Below, piece after piece: positions 1-11,441 of a stretch of DNA of 64,000 bases (position 1 is the stretch's first letter; each line of letters starts with the position of its first letter). The notes under the pieces were generated by a model. It made no database searches. It was not told the DNA's origin and was given only the letters and a program-made list of their open reading frames with translations. Source of the DNA: Parastagonospora avenae f. sp. tritici 18332-5 (taxonomy: Eukaryota > Ascomycota > Dothideomycetes > Pleosporales > Phaeosphaeriaceae); assembly GCA_022559985.1 (NCBI GenBank), contig JAFJTR010000078.1:62001-126000 (forward strand), written 5' to 3'. The position numbers were made by a program, and so were the translations under genes.

Positions 1-255
1 AACCCCACCAACGACCCCATCTTCTTCACCGACCCCCGCTTCAAGTTTGAGGTCAACAACTTCTGGGATGACCCAGCAGGCAGCAACATCGGCTTCACGG
101 GCTCAAGCGCTATGGGCTTCAACGACAATTCAAGCTATAATACGCCAAACGACTTCGTCCCGCGCTACAACCCCACCAACAACGATTTGCAGATCTTCAA
201 GCAGCATGGTGAGCGCTCTGCGGAGAGTGATTTGGGGCTGCGTGAGAAGAAGTGA
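1..255 (+). CDS. C-terminal end of an unidentified protein (5' part outside window)
   Basis: Frame 1 is open from the first base to a TGA at 253-255 and gives the last 84 residues of a protein that begins upstream of the window. The segment is rich in Asn, Phe, Pro and Gly, carries the tetrapeptide NPTN twice (near residues 1 and 58 of the fragment), and ends in a charged tail (LGLREKK). No membrane segment or known catalytic motif is visible, and I do not recognise the family. The even coding composition and the following gene on the same strand support a real gene end. The fragment could also be only the last exon of a spliced gene. Confidence 0.55.
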   Translation, partial: NPTNDPIFFTDPRFKFEVNNFWDDPAGSNIGFTGSSAMGFNDNSSYNTPNDFVPRYNPTNNDLQIFKQHGERSAESDLGLREKK

Positions 256-671
256 TTGCTTGAACTAGAGCTGCTTCTCAAGGAGTAAGGTGCAGTTGAG
301 CGCCTTCGGCTATTGCTGTGGGTCGACGACGGGAGACTGGGGTCGGACCATTTCGCAACGAGGATGAACTGTAGGATACAACGCGCCAATAAGACTGCAG
401 TATGCTACTGCTGTCTGCGCTGACGTGAGACATGGTGGCATTGTCTTCAAAGAGCAGGGAAATACCAAGCAGCGACAAGCTCCTCCAAGCTTTGCATCTA
501 CCTGCCCGTCCGAGTATAGCTCGCTGCAGGTCGTCTTACGATTGAGGAAATGATGGGCATTACGCGACTTGTGCATGCACCACTAGCTCCTTATAGACAC
601 AAGGTCGATAGCATAATCTATAAAGCTCAAGCTATGTTCTGTAATATCGTGCTTCTCTGCCCCAGAATTTG
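256..671. other. Intergenic, promoter of the S28 peptidase
   Basis: No supported gene. Short ORFs on the minus strand here have no recognisable features. The right end holds the presumed promoter of the next gene, including a TATA-like element. Confidence 0.5.
619..624 (+). promoter_or_regulatory. TATA-like element upstream of the S28 peptidase
   Basis: TATAAA lies about 48 bp before the proposed start codon at 672. If it is the TATA box, transcription would start very close to the ATG. This rests on motif and position only. Confidence 0.3.
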
Positions 672-2394
672 ATGATGAAGGTCGTGATATCGCTCTGCAC
701 TTTGTTGGCCTCTGGGTTGTCGTCTCCGGCTCCAACTCAAAGGCAAGACAAGAGAGCTACTACACCCGCTTATACTTCTTACACCTTTGATCAGCCGGTA
801 TATAGGTGTCTATCATTCACTTTTCGTCGCTGAAGCAATTGCAGATTGACCACTTTCCTGAGTCGGGCCGTTATGTGCCACACACGAATGATACTTTCAA
901 GCAGCGATATGTCTTCGACTCGTCATACTACAAGCCGGGTGGTCCAGTCTTCTTATACATTGGAGGCGAGACCAGTGTGGAAAGTCGATTTTCGAACTTG
1001 CAAACTGGGAGTGAGTACTCAGCGTCGAGCTCGGGGTTGTGAACTAATCATCGCAGTCATCCAGATCTTGATGGAGAAGTTCAACGGGCTTGGTGTCATC
1101 CTGGAAAATCGCTATTACGGCGAAAGCTATCCTTACAACACCAGTACAACTGATGAATTGAGGTTTCTGACAACTGAGCAAAGTGAGAATTACGAACGTT
1201 AGCATTTGTGGCATATCCTGACGTATGACAGCCATCGCCGACAACGCCTATTTCAGACAGCATGCAACATTCCCTGGAGTCAATGAGAGCCTCAGCGGAC
1301 CTGATGTACCCTGGATCATGTACGGTGGTTCGCTCGCCGGCGCACACACTGCGTTCACCATTAAGACGTACAATTCGATGTTCGCCGGCGGAATCGGCAG
1401 TAGCGCCACAACACAGGCTCTATTGAATTATCCTCAATGGTATCGGCCTATAATTGAGTATGGCCCTGCGGATTGCATCTCCAGGATCGTCAACATTATT
1501 GACAAGATCGATGCACTTATCTCATCGAATAGTTTGCAAGGCATCCAGCAGTTGAAAGAAATTTTCGGCCTCGGTGCCCTACAAGACTTACGCGACTTCG
1601 CCATGACTATCGCATTTCCGATCGGTGGCCCAATGAATTATCCAACGAATACGTGGCAAGAGCTAAACTGGAATCCACAGTACGGCTCACGGAACTTTTG
1701 GCACTTCTGCTCAAACGTCACGAATCCCAATCCACCAAGAAATGTCAGTAGCGTCGATACTGCGCTGGTCAAGTACTCCGATGGAGAAGCTTGGACCGGT
1801 CTAGGTGGCTACTCAGACTACATTAATAAGACACTTTTACCAAATTGCGAAAGCGGTAGAATCGACAGTACAGACGAGGGCTGCTTCGGTACCCAAAACC
1901 AGAGCTACTACGCCGACGTCTCAAACAGCGCTGCTCGATCATACCTCTATTCTACATGCTTGGAATCCGGCGGCTACCAGACCGCACCCGAAACTGGACC
2001 TTCACTACTCTCTCGAGTCGTGACCAATTCTTACACGCAACAATGGTGCACATGGGCCTTCCCCGCTGGTCCATACAATAAGATCCCTAGTAGCCCAGAG
2101 CTACACTATTACAACAAGTATGGCGGGTGGAATATACAAGCGCCCAACCTTGCGTTGATCGACGGAAGCACGGATGTTTGGCTGGATCTGTGCTATCATT
2201 CGAACCTTGCGCCCAAGCCGAGAATCAGTAGTGATAAACATCCGAGCTATCTAATTGCGGGTGGTGGACATCATTGGGACAGTTATGGGATCAAAAATGT
2301 TAGTGCCGAACCGGATTATATAAGGGAGGCGCATCTATGGGAGGAGAGGACTGTGGATAGATTTCTGAAGTTTTGGGCGGAGAAGGATTGTTGA
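672..2394 (+). CDS. Secreted serine carboxypeptidase, family S28 (prolyl carboxypeptidase-like)
   Basis: Exons 672-797, 845-1010, 1057-1182 and 1232-2394 join in frame to 526 residues; the introns are 46-49 nt with GT...AG ends. The N-terminus is a hydrophobic signal peptide (starting MMKVVISLC), so the product should be secreted or vacuolar. After the first intron comes the S28-type stretch IDHFPES..VPHTNDTFKQRY, then GGPVFLYIGGE (oxyanion region), NRYYGES, and the nucleophile in YGGSLAG (Ser173). The family's catalytic Asp and His fit Asp454 (GSTDVW) and His486/487 (GGGHHWDSYG). S28 enzymes cleave after proline or remove dipeptides, often at acidic pH, and serve extracellular protein digestion in fungi. 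Substrate preference cannot be read from sequence. The ATG was chosen because it gives the signal peptide and an open first exon. Confidence 0.9.
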
Positions 2395-2526
2395 GCAATT
2401 ATTATGTTACTTTGCGCTTGAGTAGTGCCAAATGTAACAACTTGTTCATGGTACAAGTTGCTAGACGCCACGGGCACACTTCCATGCGCGCCACGACACG
2501 CACTACAGGCGTAAGCTTACAGGTTC

Positions 2527-3420
2527 TCAAAGCTCTTCAATTTTCTCGATTCGGCGGTCCTTGTCCAGCTCGACTCTAACCATCCGGCCCTTCTCGGGAA
2601 ACAGGCCTCCGCGCAGCTTGTCCAGATAAATCTCGTAACTCGGCATGTATCCATCAATGAAAGCGCGAACTTGCTCGTCCGACATGCCAGAGCCTTTATT
2701 CTCGATCATCTTGTGCTCTTGCTGTAACCGCCAGCTGTATACATTTTGCAGATCTGTAGTGTCGATGTGAACGAAAAAGTCAAAGTGTTGTGGTCCCATA
2801 AACGTGTCGCAGTAGCGCTTGAGGTTGTTGTTAACCTCTAGCAAATGCTTGAGCTGATGTCGTGCTGGGGTATTGATCGGTAATTTTCCTTCTTGAGCCA
2901 GCTTGTATTTCTCCTCAATCACAGCATCAGTCAAAGGTTGAAAGCCAACGCACCAGCCTTCGAACACTACGACATCGGGCTTTTGCGAGATAGTTGGCCA
3001 ATCTGACTCCGGAGCTCGATCTCCTTCCCCATTGAACTTGCTCTTGTCGAAGCTTAGTATTTTCAACTCGCCTTTGCCTTCATAGTTTCGAAGCTCGCGG
3101 AAGAAATCTGCGGCCAATTGCTCTTCGTGTGTACCAGGCTGGCCCCGCGTTCGATACAATTTGTTCTCGGGGTCCTGGTCCCGTTGTGCGATCAAATCGT
3201 CGTGCTTTTTGTACACATCATCCAATGAGATTGTGATGGCGTTGAGTTTCTGTTGTATCTCAAGCATATCCACGATTCTCGATGCCCATGTCGATTTCCC
3301 GGATCCTTGAAGACCACTGATACCAATTATGATAGGTCTTGACGACTGCTCGCATTGACTCTTGATTTTTGGAAGGAGGATATCAAGCACTTGGCGCACA
3401 TTCGCATATAAATCGATCAT
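2527..3420 (-). CDS. TDA10: P-loop kinase of the Tda10 / D-glycerate 3-kinase type
   Basis: Single exon, 297 residues. A Walker A motif (GLQGSGKST, residues 36-44) is followed by the family pattern: SLDDVYKKHDDL, the RGQPGTHE loop, SFDKSKFNGEGDR and VVFEGWCVGF. This is the layout of yeast Tda10 and plant glycerate kinase (GLYK), relatives of uridine and pantothenate kinases. In plants GLYK phosphorylates D-glycerate. For fungal Tda10 proteins the substrate is less certain, so kinase activity is well supported but glycerate is inference. The protein has no targeting signal or membrane segment and is probably cytosolic. It ends 132 bp from the 3' end of the convergent S28 peptidase. Confidence 0.85.
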   Translation of the reverse strand: MIDLYANVRQVLDILLPKIKSQCEQSSRPIIIGISGLQGSGKSTWASRIVDMLEIQQKLNAITISLDDVYKKHDDLIAQRDQDPENKLYRTRGQPGTHEEQLAADFFRELRNYEGKGELKILSFDKSKFNGEGDRAPESDWPTISQKPDVVVFEGWCVGFQPLTDAVIEEKYKLAQEGKLPINTPARHQLKHLLEVNNNLKRYCDTFMGPQHFDFFVHIDTTDLQNVYSWRLQQEHKMIENKGSGMSDEQVRAFIDGYMPSYEIYLDKLRGGLFPEKGRMVRVELDKDRRIEKIEEL

Positions 3421-3658
3421 CCTGACAGGACAAACACCCGATGCAAAGATACGAACGGAGGAAAAGCAGAGAAGTGGTTGTGATGTAGTGGTCGGCTTTC
3501 TACCCGCAGCTGTGACACAGCCACGGACGCTAAGTTGATAGTTAGCGGGGAACTGTGGGCCTTCCTTATCAACCTCTGAAATTCTCCTTGGTCACTCCAC
3601 CAGCATCTCTACAATTTTCAACGAGTCAAACTTGCATCTGTGCAAATCTTGAGAGGAG

Positions 3659-5185
3659 ATGCCAGCGAAATGTAAGCAGAGAGAACGCATTCTCGCATCA
3701 GGCGGCTTTGATGTGCCCTCACTACCTCTTGGAGCTGTGCGCGGCAGACTGTGTTTCCGGTGCTTTGAACCTTCTGAAAACATCTTGAAATGCGCAGGGT
3801 GTAGACGCGCAGGATACTGCTCGAAAGAGTGCCAGAAACTAGACTGGACAGCAGTACACAAAAAGCAATGCAAGATATTGCAACGCATCAATGAGGAAGA
3901 TCTGAAGGACTACTGCGAATCGCGAAAATGGGCGGACTACAGTCGCTGTCTGGTGAATACACTCTCACAGCCTGGACGGCCTATGAACTGAAAGAAACAT
4001 ACAGATTAAATATGGGCACCTTGTTCAAGGTTTGACAGAACTGAGAGAGACGGTCTTCATCATCCAGTCAGTTGAGCTCAGAAGCACTCACACCTATAGG
4101 TTGTAGACTAATATGCCACCAGAGCTCAACCATATTGTTCCAAATGCTATCGCAGTGCGAACCAATTGCTTAGCCGAGGCAATGCCCTGAAAGTGTGCGT
4201 TGACTGCCATCTTTCGCATCATTGCTCCGACTGTTCCGATAACCATTCGAAAACTGTATGCGCCAGCTTCCAGACCCAGAACAAGATCGAGCAATTCCGA
4301 CATCAATATTTCGAAGATAGCAACAAAGCTTCTGTCATAGTATGTACCGCCACGCCACGTTCAGCTTTCAAACCTTTGGCACAGTGCGATGGATGGTATG
4401 ATTACTTCGTCGGCGTCTCGGACAAAGCCTTCATCAAAGGTCATATAGAGCGTGACTTTAGTGGCATCACACCTTCGGCTGTCAAACAAGGCGCAGAAAA
4501 ACAGGAATTTGAAGAGAGTAGACACATGTTTCTTTTGCTAGGAACAGACACTCTAACCATGCCGCTCACCGTAGCTGCTGCACTCGAAGACCTACAACTT
4601 GTAGCTACGCCTGTCCTGAATATCCATTTGTTAGGCGCAACTGGACGCGAGTTTCTGGCAATGTCCGCCTTCGAGGAACTCTTTCATCTCATTCCAAGTC
4701 TCAAACGGTTGGACATTGCCGCAGTCGGACCATCCTCGGAGCTATTTGGCCAAGGTCCCGAAGGTTACGCGCCAAAGGTCGATCTCCCATGCTGCGGAAC
4801 ATGCCAATCACAAGGGCGAAAGCGGCCTCTCTCTGCGTACAAAGGTCTCTACCATGATTTCGCAAATTCGTCCTTCTACGAAAAGCCAGATCTGATTGTA
4901 GCCTTCAACAGTGGCTGTGTCGATGGCGACGATGCAGATTCGGACTGGGACAAAACAATCCGACTCATTGTCAAAAGCAATATCCCTGCGCTCTTCACCA
5001 CATACAATCCGCGCGAGTCGCAGCACGAACAAGTGAAGATGAAAAGCCTCGGAGCAAAGTTCATCGTGGAGCCTGAGATGAACAAATGGAGGAGTTTGGT
5101 GCCGATGCCCGAGTTCTTGGATGCAGAGCATGAGATGTGGTCGAACAGCTACAATAGGTATATAATAAAGGGTCAGCAAAATTAG
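3659..5185 (+). CDS. MYND zinc-finger protein with MSS51-like C-terminal domain
   Basis: Proposed exons 3659-3952, 4005-4066 and 4123-5185 give 472 residues. The introns are 52 and 56 nt, and the second has a GACTAAT branch site. An N-terminal MYND zinc finger has all ligands (Cys32, 35, 45, 48, 54, 58, His67, Cys71). After the splices a second Cys cluster (CSKC, CVDC, CSDC) leads into the long domain shared with the mitochondrial translation activator Mss51 (MFLLLGTDTLTMPLTV, NIHLLGATGREF, DLIVAFNSG, PALFTTYN). Yeast Mss51 activates COX1 mRNA translation, but many filamentous fungi have several such proteins with unknown roles, and no clear mitochondrial presequence is visible here. Without the introns the gene looks frameshifted; the splice model removes that problem. 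The short middle exon is the least certain part. Confidence 0.75.
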
Positions 5186-5727
5186 GAAAGGAGACTCTTG
5201 TCTCATGCGTTCACTGGACCAATCGGGGTAGTCTGAACATGGCAGCATCAACTCTACTGTCAGTCGTTGGGGTCATTTTGAGTAACACAGAGCAGGTCGA
5301 TAGATACAGGGTTGGTATTTAGCTTTCATCTTCAACACGCTCCAGTCTATCAAGTTTCTATAGTCGTTGTCGCTTGCGTTAGTCAATTGCGTCTCGCCTC
5401 GAGCCCCAAACTTACCGACAGACTATTTTCCGCTCCCAGATCCTGCCTCAACACCGTGCAAATCACATTCGGGCCATGCCAAAATACACCGAATGACAGC
5501 CTGGCCAGACGGACATGTTCGGAAAGCTTACAGGCAAGCATGCACTATACTGATTGTACTCAACTTTGATAAGGCCTTGTCTTTATTCTTCTTGAAGACA
5601 TAAAGCAAACATGCAACATGATGAACCCACAGCCACTCGACATAATTCCAAAATGTAGACTCCGCATTTCACGATATAGAACTACCGCACTTCGAAATAT
5701 GAAGTGACTATCCCTGTTGTCGTAAGC
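5186..5727. other. Intergenic, 3' ends of convergent genes
   Basis: Lies between the MSS51-like gene and the converging FAD oxidoreductase remnant. Only short unsupported ORFs are present. Confidence 0.5.
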
Positions 5728-7206
5728 CTACCCGCAGTCTCCGCGTACCCCAAAATTCCTTCCACGAATCGCCATCAGAACCACGTCGCTACCAGTTTTC
5801 GCACCCGTAGCGCCGCCGTCGCAATCTAACGAACTGCCACTACAGGTATGTAGACGCGCATCTGTCGATGACTGCGGCAGTTCCACGGTTCTGCCTGTAC
5901 TGATTCTTCCGCCTCTTACGCGATGGTACCGTGCTAGATTGGGGGCGACGAATAGTTGACGGCTAGTAGCGAGTTCAAACCAACGAGTACTTGGTGGAAT
6001 TTCACCATGGGCTGAGAATGCTCTAGTAAATGGAAAAACAATAGTGTTGCAATTTGCCAGGCTATCGTCGATGCAATGCTCGGAGCTTTGCTTAGCCCAC
6101 CCATCAAGCTGTTTTTGGCCTGGATTTGAACCGCCAAACATGATGTTGCCGTCCGAAGTACAGCGTGAGTTGATACTAAAGAAATCTCCGTTGGGCAGCA
6201 GCACGCCGTACGAGTTTTGTAGAGCTTCTGAGCCACACAGCGAGCGTGAGGGCACAAATTGATCGCATATGTGCGGTTTCGGTGTGATGATTCCCTGCAG
6301 TGAAGGTTCAAGTGCGGCACTGTACCCGTTCGTAGCATGGACGACTGTGTCGCATGCGATATCTCCGCGTTCTGTATGGACAGTCCACTTCCGTGAGCCG
6401 GACGTGGTCTTGGAAACTGTCTTTACCATCGTATGTGTCTGCAGATTTGTGCCCTTCTCGATATTGTCTCGCATTATGTGTGCTGTGAGCTTCCAGGGTT
6501 GCAACATAGACGCCTTCCATGCGTAGCACGCTTTGGCAGACTTGATCTTTGATAACCTAGCCGCTTCTTTGGGATCGTGTATGACCTTGATATGGTCTGT
6601 CTTCCCGCCAGCTCTTTGGTATCTCTCGAACATCTCTTTGAGGGCTTTTGCGACCTCTTCATCCACAGGTACATCAAGTGTTTCACCAACCCATAGATCG
6701 CAATCGACCTTATTTTCTTCCACGTATGCTACCAGTGCCTTCCATGTAGCCGCCTCGTTGTCCATAATCTTGACAGCTTGCTCATGTCCAAAGGCTTTCT
6801 CGAACTTTGCAAAGTGTCGCCATTGGTCCGGTTTGCAATGGCCTGCATTACGGCCTGTGGCTCCAGAGCAGAATTCGCGAGCTTCAAGCACGACCACGCT
6901 CTTTGAAGGCCAAGTTGCAAGATGATGTTTAGCCACCAGAGTCCCGCTGATCCTCGACCCGATGATGACTGTATCCGCTTCGCTCGGTATGTCTTTAGCC
7001 GTGCGATGGTTCAAAAGCGGATCGCATCGGACCTGCTGCAGCCAGTATGAAAGTGACTGTCCACTTCGTTTCGGGAATCCGTTCCTTGTTCCTTTGGGTG
7101 GCGTGGAAGTGTATTCTTCAGCGTCCAAAGTAGCGCTGGATACTTCCAGTACAATTACACTTGCTGCACCACCAACCGCTGAGTTTGTACCGTCCGCCGA
7201 CTTCAT
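5728..7206 (-). pseudogene. Decayed FAD-dependent oxidoreductase (DAO family)
   Basis: One 492-codon frame resembles fungal FAD-dependent oxidoreductases of the DAO/glycine-oxidase type, with a typical N-terminal lead (LSYWLQQVR..PLLNHR), the substrate-side motif ATGRNAGHCKPD, and a well-preserved middle. Three features suggest loss of function. The FAD-binding dinucleotide motif, normally GxGxxG, reads GSRISG, so the second glycine is Arg. About 25 residues usually found before the C-terminal FAD contact (the aromatic-rich SGI..DxxP segment) are absent after DDSLANCN. The near-universal C-terminal GHxGHGM motif reads roughly PNLARYHR, which looks like a run of point changes. Downstream of that the frame no longer resembles the family. 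There is no internal stop, so a diverged active protein or missed introns remain possible. It is transcribed divergently from the MFS permease. Confidence 0.6.
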
Positions 7207-8808
7207 TTTAGCTCAATTGGAATATGTCGATGCTGATACATACGCTTGTGGCGGCGCTAGAAGGATTAGTCTTGAGTACAGCTTTCTAAGCACCATTGGC
7301 AGACGCGAGGCCTTACAGAACAAGACGCAAATGAAGAGTAAGATTGATGTAGTTGATTCAAGCCGTGCTTTCCGGTCAATGAGGAGGCATATAAGGTTAC
7401 AGGTGCTCTCGGCCCACGCGATATTTCCGGGGCACACCTGTCGTAAATAACTTGATCTTGGAGTCACAAACGTCGACCCCCACTTCCGCCACATACTCAG
7501 GCCCGGGCCGAGTACAGCATAGCACAATTTTGTAATAGGTTGTCTCTGAGATATCTAGCGATCGACAATCGCGTGTAAAATTCTCGAGCAACGCAAAGCT
7601 TATCCTTTAGCTAAATGCTATTTCCAGATCGACATATCGACTTGGCTGGCTACGAAAAACTTCTATGTCAAATTTTTACAGCGATCATAGCAATTTTTCC
7701 ATGGTTTTAACTCATTCACTTGGAGTTTTCTCATCGATGTGCATGCCGGCTTCGTACCAGGCACGTCGGTCAGGGACTCACAGCTTGTGCAGATTATTCC
7801 GATTCTGTTCGGCCCTTCACAATCAAAATACCACTTGAATTATGCGAGACGATATTCCATGGCGACTCCATTCGCTGTTTAGATGCATTTGTCTAGATGG
7901 TTCTCGTACGGACAGCGGAGAGCAGCACATCGTGACAAGCTTTACGGTATCGACGCATCCCTGCATGATGCAAACTATTGATGACTATACTTTGTAGAGC
8001 GAGAGAAGAAGAATACAACGACTCAGAATACCCCGTGAACTATCCTGTACAGTAATCGAGACGGTGTAACGTTTCAGTTGGTTTAGCGTGACAGCATCTT
8101 CTCATGGCATTGTTTAAGGGAGACATACGATTGGATATCAAGCTAAATCTTTCTATTTGTTATAGCTCATATTTCACAATGGCAGGGCGAAGGAGTTTGA
8201 ATGCACTGCACTATTGTTACGGAGTAGTCGCAGGTATGTTAACCCACCTACATCCCAACCTCTTCACTCACCACAGCAACGAAACAGAGACTTTATAGCT
8301 TAACACGAGTCATCACATGCAACGCCCTCCCTCTTCCACTATTCATGAAAGCCCAAACCTTCCTCGCATTCGCAGCACGCAATCATGTTCCCCGGCTACA
8401 TGCACCCGCCGATCCTTACCCGTTCCTGCACGCGACATCTCGCGTCAACCCAGCATGCTATCACGACATCGAACTTGAGAAACGCCCATTATACCCCACA
8501 CGCGTCCGCCACGCCAATGACGCCGCGAGCTTGTGTCGTCACTAAGCTCGCATGGCTTTTCTGGGACGAGCACCAAGGGCTTGGTAGATCGGAACGTGGG
8601 CAGGGACGCTGTTGGGAAGAGTATGGCGGATTGACGGGTGGGTTTGGGCGAATGGGATGGTGTGATGACTTCGGTACTTGGAGAAAGTCTGCCTGAGGTA
8701 AGCTTGCCTGGTAGGTGGTATGCTTGCTTGTGCGAATGTTTAAAGAGGTCGTGCGAGGTTGCATTTTCTGCTTGCAAGTTGTTCACTCGTCGCACTTTTA
8801 CCGTTGCA
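7207..8808. other. Intergenic region between the FAD oxidoreductase remnant and the MFS permease
   Basis: About 1.6 kb with no supported gene. Short overlapping ORFs occur on both strands without recognisable domains. The right half is presumably promoter and 5' leader of the permease gene. Confidence 0.45.
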
Positions 8809-10386
8809 ATGGCATCTCTCGACAAAGACATCGAGACGGTCCAGCCTTCGCCTCCGATTTCTGCTTCGTCGTCTCGTCTGGACGATGCGTATGAGGCGTA
8901 CAAGAATAACCGCGACATTGAAGTCGACCCGGCTGAAGCGAAGAAGACGCTACGCAAGATAGACAAGCGCATCGTTCCTATTCTCTTCTTCATCTACCTG
9001 CTTCAGTATCTCGACAAGAATGGAATCAATTATGCTTCTGCATATGGCTTCATTGAAGGAACAAATTTGGGCAAGAATGGATATTCATGGCTCGGTACGT
9101 GAAAGCTATACCATCCTCCAATATCTATAGTTCGCTGACATCTTCCAGGAAGTATCTTCTACTTCGGCTACCTCGTCGGTCAATATCCAGCCGGCTACCT
9201 ACTCCAGCGCCTTCCCATCGCGAAATTCCTCGGGTACTGCACAATCGGCTGGGGCGTGATTCTCATGACGACGCCTGCGTGCACAAACTTCGCAGGCACA
9301 GCCGCAAACCGCTTCCTCTTGGGGCTACTCGAGTCTACTGTGAACCCAGGCTTCGTGCTGATCATGAGCATGTGGTATACCTCCGCCGAGCAACCATTAC
9401 GCCTCGAGGCATACTACTGCACGAATGGCATTGCAACCATGTTTGGAGGTTTGATTGGATACGCGGTCGGACACATCACAACCGGCCTGCCACGATGGAT
9501 GTACGTCTTCATCATCTTCGGCACATTCTCCACATTCATGGGCATCGTCACCCTACTATTCCTCCCGGACCTGCCCACGACCGCCCCATTCCTCAGCAAA
9601 CGCGAGCGCGTAGTCGCCGTCGAAAGAGTCGCCTCGAACCGGCAAGGCGTCAAGAACCGCCACTTCAAATCCTACCAAGCCTGGCAGACACTCAAGGATC
9701 CGAAAACATGGCTGTTGTTCATCATGGCTACGGGTGCTCAAATCCCGAATTCAGCACTGACGTCCTTTTCCTCGATCATCATCAAGTCCTTCGGCGTCGA
9801 CACCCTTGGGACACAGTACCTTCAAATCCCCGGCGGTGCCGTGCAATTCCTCTCCCTACTCGCCGGCGGTCTCATATGCACACATTGGCCCAACAGCCGG
9901 TGCATAACCATGACCGTGGCAAACTTAATCTGCATTGTTGGCGCGTCCATGCTCGTCGCGCTTCCTCACACGGCCAAATGGGGCCGCTTGATCGGTCTGT
10001 GGCTGTGTTATTTCCAGGGCCTTGGGTTTTCCATCTCGCTCACGATTGTGTCTTCAAATATTGCGGGAACGACTAAGAAGCAACTCACGTCCGCTGCGTT
10101 GTTCACGGGTTATTGTGTTGGCAACATTATTGGGCCGCAGACGTTCAAGGACAGTGAGAAGCCCGGCTACAAGAGCGCGTACATGGCCATGTTGATCGGA
10201 TATACGATCAAACTTGTGGCCGTGTTGGTCTTGTTTGCGTACATGTGGAGTGTAAACAAGAAGCGGGACGCGGAGGCTGCGGGTGGCGTAGTAGGGTTGA
10301 CGGAGGAAGAAGAGAGGGAGGCAGTCGAGAAGGGCATGCTGGACGTGACGGAGATTGATAATAAGGGGTTCAGGTACATTTTGTAG
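8809..10386 (+). CDS. MFS permease, Dal5/allantoate-type anion:cation symporter family
   Basis: Two exons, 8809-9094 and 9149-10386, around a 54-nt phase-1 intron give 507 residues. About twelve hydrophobic segments are spread across the protein, with a central cytosolic loop (SKRERVVAVERV..HFKSYQAWQTLKDPKTW). The N-terminal region contains the signature KIDKRIVPILF..YLLQYLDKN before TM1, typical of the fungal Dal5/Tna1 group, which takes up allantoate, nicotinate, vitamins or other organic anions. The substrate cannot be assigned from sequence. The ATG was chosen because the cytosolic N-terminus (MASLDKDIE) has normal length for the family and the upstream frame has none of its features. The neighbouring pseudogene on the other strand may be a former partner. 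Confidence 0.88.
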
Positions 10387-10763
10387 GTGTGAGAGATACT
10401 ACCACGACTGGGGAGAAGTCGATGAATGAGAAATGCGAGATGAAAGTGATCGAATCAAAACCATGACAGCACACTGATTGGAACCTCAGGCCAAATATAT
10501 AAAGTGAGTGACATTATACAGTTACTCTGATCTAACTCAGATTCTAGCGTTTCTATCGTGTAAGGCGTATCTAGCATCTAGTGCTCGTGAGCGTGGGTAT
10601 AGCAAACGCCTAGCCCATGCCTTTTGTAAACGCCTTGAAAATTTGACTTTTTTGTGATGACCCGAGGAAAACGCTCAAAATGCGAGAATGTACAGAAGTG
10701 GAGATCCAGAGACTAGGGCTGCGATGGATAGGTAATGATGGAGTTGGGTTTCGAGGTCATGGT
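10387..10763. other. Intergenic, convergent 3' ends
   Basis: Contains the 3' flanks of the permease and UPS2 genes. No other feature is visible. Confidence 0.5.
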
Positions 10764-11441
10764 TCACATCTTGGCCTCCCTCAGAATCGGACTCTGCTGC
10801 TGCAGCTGCAGCAGCTCTCTTTGTTCCTGGAAGACCTGTCTCGCCTTCTCTAGCACCATCTCGAACCCCTCTTTGCCCTTGGCGGCATTCTGCTGGAACC
10901 GCTCAACAGTAAACTGCTCGATGCTGTTCTTGATCTTCTGCCAGCCTCCGCACAGGGCGGTTACCTCTGCTCTTTGTGTGAAAGTTGTGCTGGGAGCGGT
11001 AACCGAGGAAGAAGCCGTGGGTTGGTATATGCACGTCTCGCGGACGTTGATGAGGTCGGACATGGTCATATTCATGGAGCAGAGCGTGAGCTTCTTGGCG
11101 ACTGGGTCGACGTACGAGGTCTCGTAGACCATGGACAGATCTTGGGCACCCAGGATCGAGGTGACCCATTTCGGCGCGCTTTGCCGGCATGTGATGAGGC
11201 GTTCTGACCGTAGCTAATGGTAGGTTAGCAAGGCTTTAATGATGGTCGCGATGATGTTGGAGGGTATCGCATGGAGGAATTGACTTACAATGCCCGTGGC
11301 TGGATCGACCGTCCGACTCAGCGTGTCGACGGCGATAACGTGCGGTGTCTTCTCGTTCCAGGGCCCATATTTCCGCCAGTTGCTTGTCGAGACTTCTTCC
11401 CAGGAGTAGTCAAAGTCGACTGTTTGCTGGAAGTATTTCAT
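10764..11441 (-). CDS. UPS2: PRELI/MSF1-domain mitochondrial lipid-transfer protein, Ups2-like
   Basis: Two exons, 11289-11441 and 10764-11213, with a 75-nt phase-0 intron (GTAAGT...TTAG) give 200 residues. The whole protein is a PRELI/MSF1 domain: the start MKYFQQTVDFDYSW, then THVIAVD-like PHVIAVDTLSR, SERLITCRQ..PKW, and ETSYVDP. The Ups2-like start (MK.FQ...DF.Y.W) and ERLIT favour Ups2 over Ups1. Ups2-Mdm35 moves phosphatidylserine across the mitochondrial intermembrane space to the inner membrane, where it is made into phosphatidylethanolamine. The C-terminus is a probable helix with the Gln-rich run LLQLQQQ. Family assignment is strong; the lipid specificity is inferred from similarity. 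Confidence 0.88.

Noticed and set aside
3953..4122. Apparent frameshift in the MSS51-like gene
   Set aside because: Two short introns (52 and 56 nt) with good ends restore one frame and bring the Cys-rich segment into line with the family, so no frameshift is needed.
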